Source: Flammula alnicola (taxonomy: Eukaryota > Basidiomycota > Agaricomycetes > Agaricales > Strophariaceae). Taken from it: 57,151 nucleotides of DNA. Position numbers and translations under genes: made by a program. The notes under the pieces were generated by a model. That model made no database searches. It worked only from the letters and a program-made list of their open reading frames with translations, and was not told the origin of the DNA. Each line of letters starts with the position of its first letter. The first letter of the stretch is position 1. Positions 22,553-32,258 of this stretch are shown piece by piece. Location of the stretch: NCBI GenBank assembly GCA_015499995.1, contig JADNRV010000305.1, positions 1-57,151 on the forward strand. Reading direction: 5' to 3'.

Positions 22553-22756
22553 CGTGCTCTGCCAAAACGTACCTTCCTATTTGAGGTCTTTGCCTTAAAA
22601 AGGAGCGTCGGGCATGTCGGAACAATTCATTCTCGATCATAGCGCGCGACAAGAGCCGGCAAGTCCCGCTTTACAGGTCCTAGTATCGTGAGGTTTCGCA
22701 CATACTCGGACCGGTCACAGGTCTACTTCCTCGTAGCCATACAATATGTCGGCTTC
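22553..22756 (-). repeat. Right arm of the inverted duplication, containing the RTA1-like copy 2 5' region
   Basis: Inverted counterpart of 21660-21866. Because it runs up to and over the ATG at 22746, it contains the presumed promoter and 5' UTR of the second RTA1-like gene. Confidence 0.75.
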
Positions 22757-24166
22757 GAATGATATCGGTATGTCGAGCAACACTATATGCAATATCCCAT
22801 CTGATCAAAAATCCCTTGTACTGCCAGCGTTCATTGTGGCCCGAGCCCACCACAATTTTCGTGGCTCTCCGTACCATTATATCCCCACGGAAGGTGTCGC
22901 GATAACGTTCATAACGCTGTATGCACTCTCGACTCGTGAGCTATGCCTACGTTTCTCCGAATTTCTAAAAGCTGATAATTTCCAGTTATTCATGCTGGCC
23001 AAGCGGTATCCTATCGCATGTGGTGGCTCTTACCGACAGTTTGCCTATGTGGTGTCCTCGAGGTCATTGGGTGGTCAGCAAGACTATGGTCTAGTTTTTC
23101 CCCGTCGCTGTCTTCGCCTTTTGAAATGCAGTGAGTTTTCCGTGCTCCTTCAGAGATGACAACCGCTGAATGCTCTCCCAGGATCACGGCTACGATTTTA
23201 GGGCCAACACCGCTCCTGGCCGCCAACTTTGTGATATTCGGAGTGATAATTCAGCGCTTAGGAACACAGTATAGCCGTCTCAGTCCGAAGTGGTGTGAGT
23301 AATCAGCATAGTCACGTTCGGTTGATATATCCTGACTTCCAAGACAGATACTATTCTGTTCTGTACATGTGTTAGTGGATTTCGGGTAGTAAAGGTTGTG
23401 AAGTCGCTCACGCAAGCATCCTGACAGGATGTCATATCCTTAGTCGTGCAAGCTGTTGGAGGAGGAAAGGCAGCTGTTGCATCTGGGAACGGTTTAAATC
23501 CGACGCCAGTGAGTTCTACTTATCGCGAATCCCTTCTGATTCCCATTCCTGATCGAAAGGCCCTGTTTTAGGGTGGAAATATCATGCTGGGTGGTATATC
23601 TTTCCAATTGTGTAAGTTATCCTGTGACAAATTCGTCTTCTACGCCCTGACTAATTCGCTTCAGTTACAATAACCATCTACGCCATGTGTGCATCGGAAT
23701 TTTACGTTCGTTATTCTCGAAATTGGCCGATACGCAGAGCTTCGGGGGAGACGAAGGATGAGGGCTTGCGGGATGGCGAACCCATGGGTGGAAAGATATC
23801 GCTCATGAGTGCAGCTTTACTTTTCAGCACCACATGCCTTTTCATAAGGTAGGAGCATGTTCCATTCTTACAAGCGAAACTAATCATTCGCACAGAGCCG
23901 TGTATCGGACCATTGAGCTAAGCAATGGGTGGAACGGAAGGATCATCAGCACCCAAGTCTTATTTAGTGAGTGACAGGGGCATGCGTTGCTAATGTTAGA
24001 CGCACTGATATTCTCTGCACTAGATGTTCTTGATGGAGGGATGGTTACTCTGGCTATGTACACCATCAACTTCGCGCATCCTGGGCTATTACTGGGTCAT
24101 GGAAGTGGACTCACGAACAAATCTGCGGCAGATATCTCAGATAAGGAAGCAATTGCGTCCGAGTAG
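22746..24166 (+). CDS. RTA1-like seven-transmembrane protein (copy 2)
   Basis: Second RTA1-like membrane protein. Spliced reading gives YIPTEGVAITFITLYALST, LIHAGQAVSYRMWWLLPTVC and LCGVLEVIGWSARLWSSFSP. Next come ITATILGPTPLLAANFVIFG, IIQRLGTQYSRLSPKWYTIL and CTCDVISLVVQAVGGGKAAV. GGNIMLGGISFQL, MSAALLFSTTCLFIRAVYRT and LSNGWNGRIISTQVLFNVLD follow. It ends in a hydrophilic tail with TAG at 24164-24166. Introns and block order parallel the gene at 19361-20767, so they are tandem paralogues, about 2 kb apart and clearly diverged. The start is uncertain: the first 40 codons (MSASNDIGMSSN) do not resemble copy 1, and an early intron with a GTATGT donor is possible. Its promoter lies in a foldback-like inverted duplication. 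Confidence 0.87.
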
Positions 24167-24309
24167 GGTTGCATCATTCTCTGCCATAGAACGACTACAG
24201 TATATGTACACGCTGAACTGTATATTAGATATCCCCCGTACGACTTTACAACTTGAACCCATGTACTTTTGGGTCCAATGACATTCAATCGTCGAGAATT
24301 GGTTAGCTG

Positions 24310-24490
24310 GTGGCTCGTGTAGATTAGATTAGATTAGATTACGATGTGGCACCCTTTAAATTGACGACGACGCGATACCGCACAGTGCTGCCTCGGCGCG
24401 TTCCCGAGCACTCGCCCTCCGACGTTCACCAGCACCCCCCGAGAGCGGTCAGATTAGCCTGCCCCACCGGCACTTAATTTATCGCTGCCA
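24310..24490. repeat. Degenerate dispersed repeat with AGATT microsatellite (copy 1)
   Basis: Four AGATT units (24321-24340) precede a stretch similar to 28135-28300 (shared CGACGC.ATACCGCAC, GCG.. CCGAGC and GGTCAGATT.G.CTGC blocks, same order and strand). The 28-kb copy lies inside the glyoxal-oxidase pseudogene. Nature and origin are unknown. Confidence 0.5.
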
Positions 24491-24705
24491 GGCCCTTCAT
24501 CTCTTGGGCGTGACCAAGGATTTTGTTATACATCTCAGGTTACAGCTGTCTTTCCAGGCTGGGCCCCGTTTCATGTAATTTTAACATAGGAAAGAACTAC
24601 AGTGGTATATCGTTTCAATGGAATAGGAGGAATAGGTTTCATTAATTGATTCTTTTAGCTTTTGTTCTACGCCCTCTGTCGTCTGTCACTGGTCATCCTG
24701 CAAGC

Positions 24706-24743
24706 CACGTAGGCAAGTTACATTAATGTAACTTGCCTATGTG
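24706..24743. repeat. 38-nt palindrome with a perfect 30-nt core
   Basis: The core half-site TAGGCAAGTTACATT (24710-24724) is followed directly by its reverse complement (to 24739). Three further outer pairs match after one G/T mismatch. There is no loop. It would form a cruciform or strong hairpin. It lies between genes and has no evident partner. Confidence 0.9.
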
Positions 24744-25587
24744 TGCAAGTCACTTTGGCAGAGGTTCTCGCAAACTTCCGTTGACAACATCTCAGTGCAA
24801 ATTCCCACCACAATGACACTGGACATGATTCGGCGCGGACAGGGCCCTCAGACGCGCTACCATCTTGAAATACTATTCTCGTTCCGAGTCGTCAGTTTTC
24901 GCTACAGTTACCTCGTATCAACGCGCTGCATAATTCATTCATTGGTACGGTTTTACCCACTGCATATACACTTCAACTTCTGAAAAACTGTATCATTCAA
25001 CAATACTTTATTATAGAATGCCGTTCTCATGGTTTAAATAGAAAAAAAGATGAACCTGTCAAATCATGTTTGACGACTCAAAGATAGGCAATTCTTCTGT
25101 AATGCCCAAGTCCGTCGTTCTCCACTGAAAATATTCTAGACGGGATTCAAGTACGCCGGAACTTTCTCGGATAAAGTACTTCGCTGTAGAGGGAGCTGCT
25201 GGGTGCCTTGCTTTTCTCTAGCAGCTTCAAAGCGCAAGACACAATTGAACGTATTTTTGTATGACATAGAACTCGCAAATCCTGATCGCCGTGCATAATT
25301 CTTCGAACTGAGCAAGGTTTGACAGGGCTTAGGGAGCATTTTATGGTCGTATCACAGTCTGAACATCTTCTATCTTTTCTTTGCGCACCCGGCCAGGTAT
25401 GCTGCTCTGCATCGTCGAAAAACTTCTCACAGATACCATGCGCCAACTGTCATATCATTACCCCATCACTGTCAGTGTGTATACGCCCGTGGTTCAGGCG
25501 AATCAGTGATCAATGGGCGTAGATCGTTGATAACACTGGGGATTGGCGCTATTCATCTCGAATAGATTGATATTTATGGGCGGTTGA
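24744..25587. other. Intergenic, no supported gene
   Basis: A minus-strand open frame of about 100 codons (25147-25446) contains a CSDC motif but has no recognisable domain or neighbouring exons. I do not call it a gene. Confidence 0.4.
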
Positions 25588-25594
25588 TATAAAA
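25588..25594 (+). promoter_or_regulatory. TATA box of the seven-transmembrane protein gene
   Basis: TATAAAA about 90 bp upstream of the ATG at 25685. Confidence 0.5.
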
Positions 25595-25684
25595 CGAGCC
25601 TTTCTCTATTCTCTCGCTACGTGGGATTCAACCTAACTTCTGCAGACTCATCTCAAGTTATCGAAAAATTCGACTCATTAAACA

Positions 25685-26982
25685 ATGAGCTCTACACCCT
25701 ATTATGGACCTGACGAACCAGCATCAGAAATCTTTCTTGAACGCACTTTTTTGGCTGGAGATTTTATTAGCGGATTTGGATACGGTAAACTTTCGCATTA
25801 TGTGATTCTAGAAATTCATTTCCAAGATATTAACTGGTCCAATTTATGCCCTTGCAGGTATCCAGATGGTTCTGTACACCTCTTGCGCCTTGCATCTGTG
25901 GAACACGCGCAAAATTCGGGGAAGGAATGCAATATTTCTTCTTTGTTATATAACACTCCTATTGGTCGTGGAGACAATTTATGAGGCCGTCCAAGCTCGT
26001 ACAGTGCAAGATATATACATCGACAACCGAAATTTCCCCGGCGGACCATGGGCATACTTCCTGGCGACTCAATACCTTGCTATCAATGTTATGTTTTACG
26101 CCACTCTCTTCGTCCTTACGTTTCTTTCTGATTTACTGGTTGTGAGTCGGTCATAAAATGTTCGCGTTATGTGTTGTAATAACAACTTCCTCATTAGCTC
26201 TGGCGATGCTGGGTAATTTGGAGTGCTTCAGGAAGGGTCGTTGCAAACTGCGTTGTAGCCTTCCCGGCCATGATCATCTTGGCCTCTTTCGGTACGATAT
26301 CAAGAATGCTCCTTATTCCTTGTCTAATTAACGCTACTCTATCTTATAGTTATGGGAACTCTATGGACTCTCCAATCGAGCCAGCCAGGGCTCTCCCTAT
26401 ACAGTGCACTACCCCTGGCCTACGGAACCTCTTATTACGTTATCTCCCTCAGTGCCAACATCATCCTGACCATCCTCATCAGCGCGAGGCTTCTTATATA
26501 TCGTAGACGCCTGATTGCAACCATGCCCAATGACGATGGAAAACATTACTTCTCTTCGGCAACCATCTTCATTGAGTCTGCGGCCCTCTATTCGGTTTTC
26601 GCGTTCATTTTCATCGTTACTTACGCGATAAACAACCCGATTAACCAAATATTCCTGACCACTGCATCGTTTGCTCAAGTGAGTAATTCTTCATTCTTCG
26701 AGATTTGAATTGTAAAAAATTGAACCTGGGTGATAGCAAATTGCCGGCTATTTAATTATTTACAGACTCGCCGAGGGCCGTGCGTGGAACAAAGGAACAA
26801 TGGCAACCGGCATGACGCTACAAACGATGAATTTCAATAGCTCAGCTTTTCACCCAACTCAAACGACAATGACTACGACCAATCTGGAGGCCGGTGGGGA
26901 AGGAGAAATTGTTAATTTGGTCGTCCAGTCTTCCAAAGAACCAAAAACGTCAAACCGCAGCATTTCCAGTGACGGTGATTGA
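25685..26982 (+). CDS. Agaricomycete-type seven-transmembrane protein of unknown function
   Basis: Spliced reading starts MSSTPYYGPDEPASEIFLER. Hydrophobic segments follow: GDFISGFGYGIQMVLYTSCA, IFLLCYITLLLVVETIYEAV, YFLATQYLAINVMFYATLFV and LTFLSDLLVLWRCWVIWSAS. Then come VVANCVVAFPAMIILASFG, LSLYSALPLAYGTSYYVISL with SANIILTILISARLLIYRRR, FIESAALYSVFAFIFIVTYA, and QIAGYLIIYRLAEGRAWNKG. A Thr/Ser-rich cytosolic tail ends ISSDGD. Introns lie at about 25785-25857, 26144-26198, 26289-26348 and 26680-26737. The LWRCWVIW and IYRLAEGRAW signatures are typical of large mushroom families of integral membrane proteins with receptor-like topology. Ligand and role are unknown. It is intact. A decayed relative of one exon-intron junction occurs at 51105-51260. 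Confidence 0.82.
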
Positions 26983-27033
26983 ATGGCATGGCGGTCATTC
27001 TGGTGCAAAATTATTCCGCAGGGTTTTCTTCTT

Positions 27034-27185
27034 GTAGCGCAACTTTATGTAGTGAGCGCAAAGTAACGCAAAGTAGCGCGTAGTCTTGTCTCAATGCAAA
27101 CTTGAAGCTTGATGGGTCGATCGACGCAAAGTTGCATTTGGCCGCGCAAAGTTTTCGGAGTGTCGACGCAAAGTTTCCAAATCGC
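27034..27185. repeat. CGCAAAGT-rich insertion
   Basis: CGCAAAGT or close variants occur about five times between 27056 and 27176, plus an inverted GCGCAACTTT at 27036. The stretch begins just after the 3' flank of the membrane-protein gene. It ends exactly where the glyoxal-oxidase similarity stops (DTFCASG), so it probably marks a small insertion or rearrangement that truncated the pseudogene. Confidence 0.45.
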
Positions 27186-27263
27186 CCGAAGCACAGAAAG
27201 TATCAGAAACGACCCTCAGCAGGCTCGCTGTGTTCGTCTCGAGGTTCCATAGAGCTCCCCAAG

Positions 27264-27269
27264 CTGGGG
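27264..27269. repeat. Target-site duplication CTGGGG (left)
   Basis: Exact copy at 27961-27966. Both abut CTAGGGAC.../...GTCCCTAG termini. Confidence 0.8.
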
Positions 27270-27960
27270 CTAGGGACTATCATGGTTCGGCAAAGACCGG
27301 GTTTATCCGTAGATTGTTTGGACCGGTATCCGTTTGAACCGACCCACGATATTTGGGTCAGAACCGTGGGTACCACGGATATTGGGCTAGCCTTGATGCC
27401 AATACGATTTTGTAATGGCCGTAACTAATGTGTCACATTTACTGATTGATCTAAAAATAGAAAATGCGATCTCTCTTGAATAATTCATCTACATCCCGTT
27501 TAAATAGGATCTCAGAGTTGTCAAAATAAGATGTATATCAGAGAAAAATAAAGGCAAGTACTCGAGTGTAATTTTTTAGTGTCTGGCCTGCTTGTTTGAC
27601 AGAATTGCAAACTTTTTTTCATCTGATTTGGGCTTAGAAATATTGAAATAGGTGCCTCTAAGTTCCTTCTTCTGGATTTAGACCCCAATTGACCAAGATT
27701 TTATATTGATTTGTTCAGAATTACATTCTACACCCCTTTAGCTTTCTAACATCTTTGCTTGGGTTAGGCAGATTAAAACTTGTGAATTGATGCTCAATTG
27801 ACGCTCTCACTGACTAGTAGACTATAAATAAAACATGCAGTCGGCACATCAGTCACGGGTATGACGGATTTACCCAAACCGAACTGTACCTGAACCATAT
27901 GGGTCAAAAACCGTGGGTCGGGTACGGGTAGTTACTGGATTTATCCATGATAGTCCCTAG
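27270..27960. mobile_element. MITE, 691 bp, inserted in the glyoxal-oxidase pseudogene
   Basis: The terminal inverted repeats begin CTAGGGACTATCATGG (16 of 16 at both ends), with further imperfect symmetry inside: GGGTTTATCC / GGATTTATCC and ACCCACG...CGTGGGT words at 27350-27380 and 27850-27930. It is A/T-rich and without a coding region. A 6-bp target duplication CTGGGG flanks it. It interrupts a reading frame cleanly, which confirms the boundaries to the base. The parent transposon is unknown. Confidence 0.88.
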
Positions 27961-28134
27961 CTGGGGCATTGTTGATCATGAGCAGGTCATTCGACGCTCT
28001 GTCGAAGAATATAGCGAGAGTAGAAGAGACGATCATAGCCTCGAGGGCCAAGATACCAGACGTGCCATTCTGAACGAAGTTCCATCCTGTAGGCTGTGGC
28101 GTTGTGCCAGTGAGATCTGGCAGGGTATTCGGCT

Positions 28135-28300
28135 AGATTAGATAGGTAGATTAGATTCCATCAGCGGCTGTGCACGGTCTTGTGAGCCAGCGCGTCTCCT
28201 TGTCCAACACATTCCACTCGTTGCCTGCGACGCTATACCGCACGGCGTGCTCGACGCGCATCCGAGCTCCTCCTTCCAAGCGTCCGGTCAGATTGGACTG
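28135..28300. repeat. Degenerate dispersed repeat with AGATT units (copy 2)
   Basis: Similar to 24310-24490 (see there). It lies between the signal-peptide exon and the first propeller exon of the glyoxal-oxidase pseudogene. A 50-codon open minus-strand frame (LEQSNLTGRL) crosses it but matches nothing I know. Confidence 0.45.
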
Positions 28301-28367
28301 CTCCAGCGTTAGCTGCGGCTGTGCCCAGGGCCAGCGAGAGCAGTAGGGCGTGTGACAATTGGAGCAT

Positions 28368-29579
28368 TTTCACCTACTTACTGGGGCTTGGGTAGGTGAA
28401 TACTGGTGCGTATGTGTCGAACGGTGGAGGGCTTTTATACGTACCGGTATGTTGTTTCTAATGTGGGTAGATGCCAAGCCCGGAAATCCCAGAAACAAAC
28501 ACGAATATGTGAAAAGCGCGGGATCCGCAATAGAAAAACCACATCGTACCACCTAGCTGCTTCCAAGGTAATTTAGCATCACTTTTATAGTCTGGTTCTA
28601 GTACGTGTTGTTACTGGCACGAGTCGTGCATCATGCACAAAACACCAAAGATATAGCCATCATTGCTCGAGCCCGCACGCTGAGCATACATCGTACAGCC
28701 ACCTGGACGTCGAAGTAGCTCATCTGCGAAGGTCTTGTTGACCTGGGCATTGGGACTACTCGCGAAGCTAGTGCGTTCTCACCAGAAGAGACTGATGGTG
28801 CGTCCCTCTTCCGGTTCATAATTTAACTAGTGCTGTCTGACGTTCTGTATCTTTGATTTCTCGGTACCGTTCAGCCAATCTGGACAATCCTCAGCACCAA
28901 CTGCAATGCAAGAGCAGACCGGTCTCGAGCTCTCGGATGGAAACCCACACTGTTCACAAATATGTGGAATCTCAGCTACCATTTTCTGGCAAGTTCGTTC
29001 GTTTCAGTACCCTTGCGAAATCCTGCTTTTCTTTGGACGAATCAGAAACGAAGACACGATTACCCTTGTCCACAGGAAATACGTTAGGAATGTAGAATGA
29101 ACGCCACATGTTCTAGTCCGAAGTTTAAACACCATCCATTAATGCTGGACATCGGATAGTGTAACCTGCTGTCAGGCCCCAGGAACGCGTCCCTGCGGCC
29201 TATTGCTACGGACTCCGGAGCTCGTGGACAACCGCTTTGCATAATGAGCTCAGATGATGACCACGGCAAGCAGTAATGACCTTCCTTCTCGTGGCATAGT
29301 CTGAGGCAGCGAGACACATTACAACATTGACGCTGACATATCGTGGTGGACCCGCTCAGGAATGGTACCCAATCTCAGGAACGTCCAGGTACATTCTACC
29401 GCACAATCCACCCCAGAGCGCATAAGCGTAACGTCTTCACGGACCCAAAAATTTACCGCGACAGCTGCTATGATATTGTAAGTATACTAAGAGCAACGGA
29501 ACAATGGACTTGCTAAGTATAAAATGTGACTTGCTCAGTGGTTTTGGAATCCATAAGCTACCTAGCTATTGTCTTGAAA
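28368..29579. other. Gene-poor stretch, nothing recognised
   Basis: There are several short open frames of 60-80 codons on both strands with no domain. It may contain the upstream region of the glyoxal-oxidase relic and of the following gene. Confidence 0.45.
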
Positions 29580-30254
29580 ATGTCCTATATTCAAAAGTTA
29601 AACGTGAGTTATTATCACCCCATTCTTTCGCTTTATAAGCTTATTCGAACTTTTGTTTTTAGGTCGTGTATGGTGACAGTGAGACTCAAGAACCTCATGA
29701 TGCCATCAAATGTTTTTCTACGACTGAAGAAAAGAGTCGTGATCTGAACAAGGGTATCGGTGGAAAGTGAGCATTTTGCAAGCCTCGGGTGTTCTCGGGT
29801 CACTTAATGTTATACTCCAACAGACATGTGTGGCTCGTACCTGTTTGGACAGAGGACAAGAACCTCGCTGCTGAAGGATTCCAATTTGTCGACACGTGTT
29901 GCCCGTCTGGCCTCGATCAGGGAGTGGAAAGTCGACCCCCGCCCAGACTCGGACGAGCAAGAGCGAAAGTTCCCGAATTTAAGGGAAGGATGCGAGCCTG
30001 ACACCAGAGCGTACATTCGTCTCTTCCCAGTCGACCCTGAGTTTCCCAAAGGAAAGGTGATTAAGGCCCATTTGTTTAGGAGCGAAGAGGACGTGCTCGG
30101 CCATACCGTCGCCGATGTAATCAACTTTCAGAATCCGAAGAATCATCTGCTTAGTACGTGGGGTCTGGCTGGAGTTACTACGGACATCAACCGTCAGCGA
30201 GGCGGCTCGTACCTCTACTTTGGCTGGAATACCGATCTTGCACCAGGTCCTTGA
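29580..30254 (+). pseudogene. MABP/VPS62-like beta-prism protein with a frame break
   Basis: Spliced reading starts MSYIQKLNVVYGDSETQEPH, joining exons across introns at about 29605-29662 and 29770-29821. It shows the repeating DLNxGxGGxxxxL signature of MABP/VPS62-like domains three times: RDLNKGIGGKHVWLVPVWTE, then a degenerate NLREGCEPDTRAYIRLFPVD with KVIKAHLFRSEEDV, and TTDINRQRGGSYLYFGWNTD near the end. No signal peptide, so cytosolic. The frame changes between FQFVDT (29897) and the second repeat (29980) with no plausible intron. A run of five C at 29936-29940 makes a one-base indel, real or from assembly, the simplest reading. If it is an assembly error this is an ordinary gene of about 190 aa. 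Function is unknown. Confidence 0.6.
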
Positions 30255-30836
30255 GAGCAGACGGTGCAGTTCTCGAGGTGAGTAAACCATCGCTCAATTT
30301 ACATTTCCTTTCTAAATAAACGGTACTTTATGATGGCAGTTCCTGGAGGAATCCGCCTAAGGTCCAACTTGAATTTGGGTGGTTACTCTCATATGCGCAA
30401 ATACTATGCCGTTGTTCTGTACGTTGTGTGGCAGGACTCACTGTCAATTGTATAATTAGAGAATTCAGATGCCTTGTTCCCAGCGGTTCGAAAGAAAGTG
30501 CCAGGCTTGTAGTTGGAGGGCGTATCCAAAGATAACCCAAATCTCAAGGAACGGAAATGTTCTCAAGGCACTTGTAAGATATTACCCATGAGATGTATAA
30601 GCTGAAGAGAATGGGGGCTCTAATTGCGTACCTCCAAGGTTCATGAGTCCACTGTGAGTTATACTGTTATCCCACCCCTTCGGGCATCCTCCGTTTTTCC
30701 CCGGTTACCGTTCGGCTGGATTCCACGCAAATCTGCCACAACTTTCGATGTTTGAAGATTTGTACCGGGGTTATGCCAATGGGGCCATGTCGAAAAGGCT
30801 TGGAGAGTTTCCGTATTCAATGATTGACGAAAAATA
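30255..30836. other. Intergenic, nothing recognised
   Basis: 3' flank of the MABP-like gene. Only short open frames, no domain seen. Confidence 0.4.
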
Positions 30837-31860
30837 GGCTCGGATCAAGCCCCTTGTCAGCTTCCGGTGTTTATTTGTATATAGTTGCTTTCAGCAAGAC
30901 CTGACAAGGGGCTTGCTTCAGACTGTCACGATTGAGGGGGTTTGGTCGCTCGCGACGCTTGAAGCCATTTCGACACGCATCTACCTAATTATGCACGCGT
31001 TCTTTAGTATAACATACGATACAAACAATGTACTACTCACATTTTTTTCAAACAACTTTATTAATGACCTGTGAGCTGTTTAAGTAGGTGTCTTGACCCC
31101 ATTTGCTTTCCTGCCTTCTAGAGAGGGTAAATCTTAAATTTGGACTGTAGCCATTTGGCATATCATTTTTGCAGTATATATAAGGATGGATCCCAAGCCT
31201 CTTGTGAATAGAGTCTGTATTGCTGTGACAAAGAGCTGTATAGTAGCATTGTGATATCGTTTTGCTTACAGGTCACGTGATTAGATAACCCATAAGCGCC
31301 CTTTATCCCAAGTGAGATCCATTAACGATTTTTGCAAGATTGCTCTCTATACTCGGCATATCGATGTGCTCAAAACACCACACCAACCCACATATTCCCA
31401 AAAGACAGCCAACGCGCTTAGTCACAGTGCACAGCGCGCTTTGCATAGGCCTGAACGCGCGTATGTGACACATGTGACGCAACTCATCACGGTGAGCCGG
31501 TCGGTGAATGGAAACACATCTCCAACGGCGGGCAGTTCTGTAACTTAAAAATGAGTATCTAGAACTTATAAAACATATAATGCGGAAGTCATGCCCAAGC
31601 GCCAAATGAATTGGTTGAAAACCTGCGATGATAAGTCAAAATTAAGAAATTTGCATGTTTCGGCCACACATAATGCCCCACTGTAAACAATTTTTATGTA
31701 TTTTTATTTTTGAGTAGATGGACACATGAGAATACATTTTGACTACAGTATGTACTTTGAGTTTTGCTTGTGCGTCAATTTTTGAGGGAGAGCGACAGGA
31801 ATAAGTAAACCCCTGATTTTGATGCAGTCTGAAGCAAGCCCCTTCTGCGAAGGAGCCGCT
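30837..31860. repeat. Possible non-autonomous element bounded by AAGGGGCTTGCTTCAGACTG repeats
   Basis: AAGGGGCTTGCTTCAGACTG at 30905-30924 is present in inverted orientation at about 31830-31849. Looser similarity continues inward (GGGGGTTTGG versus GGGGTTTAC). Another inverted copy of the outer word (CAAGCCCCTTGTCA, 30848) makes a small hairpin with the left arm. The inside has no gene. No convincing target duplication was found, so the boundaries are uncertain. Confidence 0.45.
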
Positions 31861-32258
31861 GCTTGCGCTCGCGACCGGAGCACGTGGGCTTGCTCCGAAC
31901 CTAGACGAAAAAGGTGGCAGAATAATGTTGTGGTCTGTACATACACAAAAGCAAAGGTTACGTAATGTCCATGCGGCTATTGTCTTTACCGACTGTTCAC
32001 CGTCTCAACCACCTTTGCCAAAGATTTTCATGCCAACTCTTATACAAATGATGCATATTTCACATAGCCGGTCGCTCTCTGAGGAAGACCCCATTTGTCC
32101 AAGTTCATGAAGACCGCTTTCTCGCCTTTTGATCTGGGAAAGGTCCTTGTGATCATCCGAAGGATGAAACCTTTTACACGAGGTCTGTCAAGCTTCTTCG
32201 ATACAAAAGTGTTGACTTGACGTTCTACTAACCGTCGGTCAGGTTGCATTAGGTTTCC
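31861..32258. other. Upstream region of D-lactate dehydrogenase
   Basis: A 69-codon minus-strand open frame (32040-32249) has no recognisable domain. No TATA box is evident. It presumably contains the promoter of the next gene. Confidence 0.4.

Larger units (their letters stand above)
27185..28367 (-). pseudogene. Glyoxal oxidase (copper radical oxidase) N-terminal pseudogene
   Basis: Reading the minus strand from 28367, a signal peptide MLQLSHALLLSLALGTAAA appears. After about 190 nt of unclear sequence (28110-28300, sharing a dispersed repeat) comes PTGWNFVQNG, then TSGILALEAMIVSSTLAIFF, DRASNDLLMINNAPAWGALW and NLETNTASLLRVVSDTFCAS. These match the first beta-propeller part of secreted glyoxal oxidases (family AA5_1, which make H2O2 for peroxidases). 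The frame is cut between INNAP and AWGAL by a 691-bp MITE and is intact when the MITE and one duplication copy are ignored. After FCASG the similarity ends in a CGCAAAGT-rich stretch. The remaining ~500 residues, including the copper ligands and the Tyr-Cys site, are absent. It is not functional. Confidence 0.85.
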
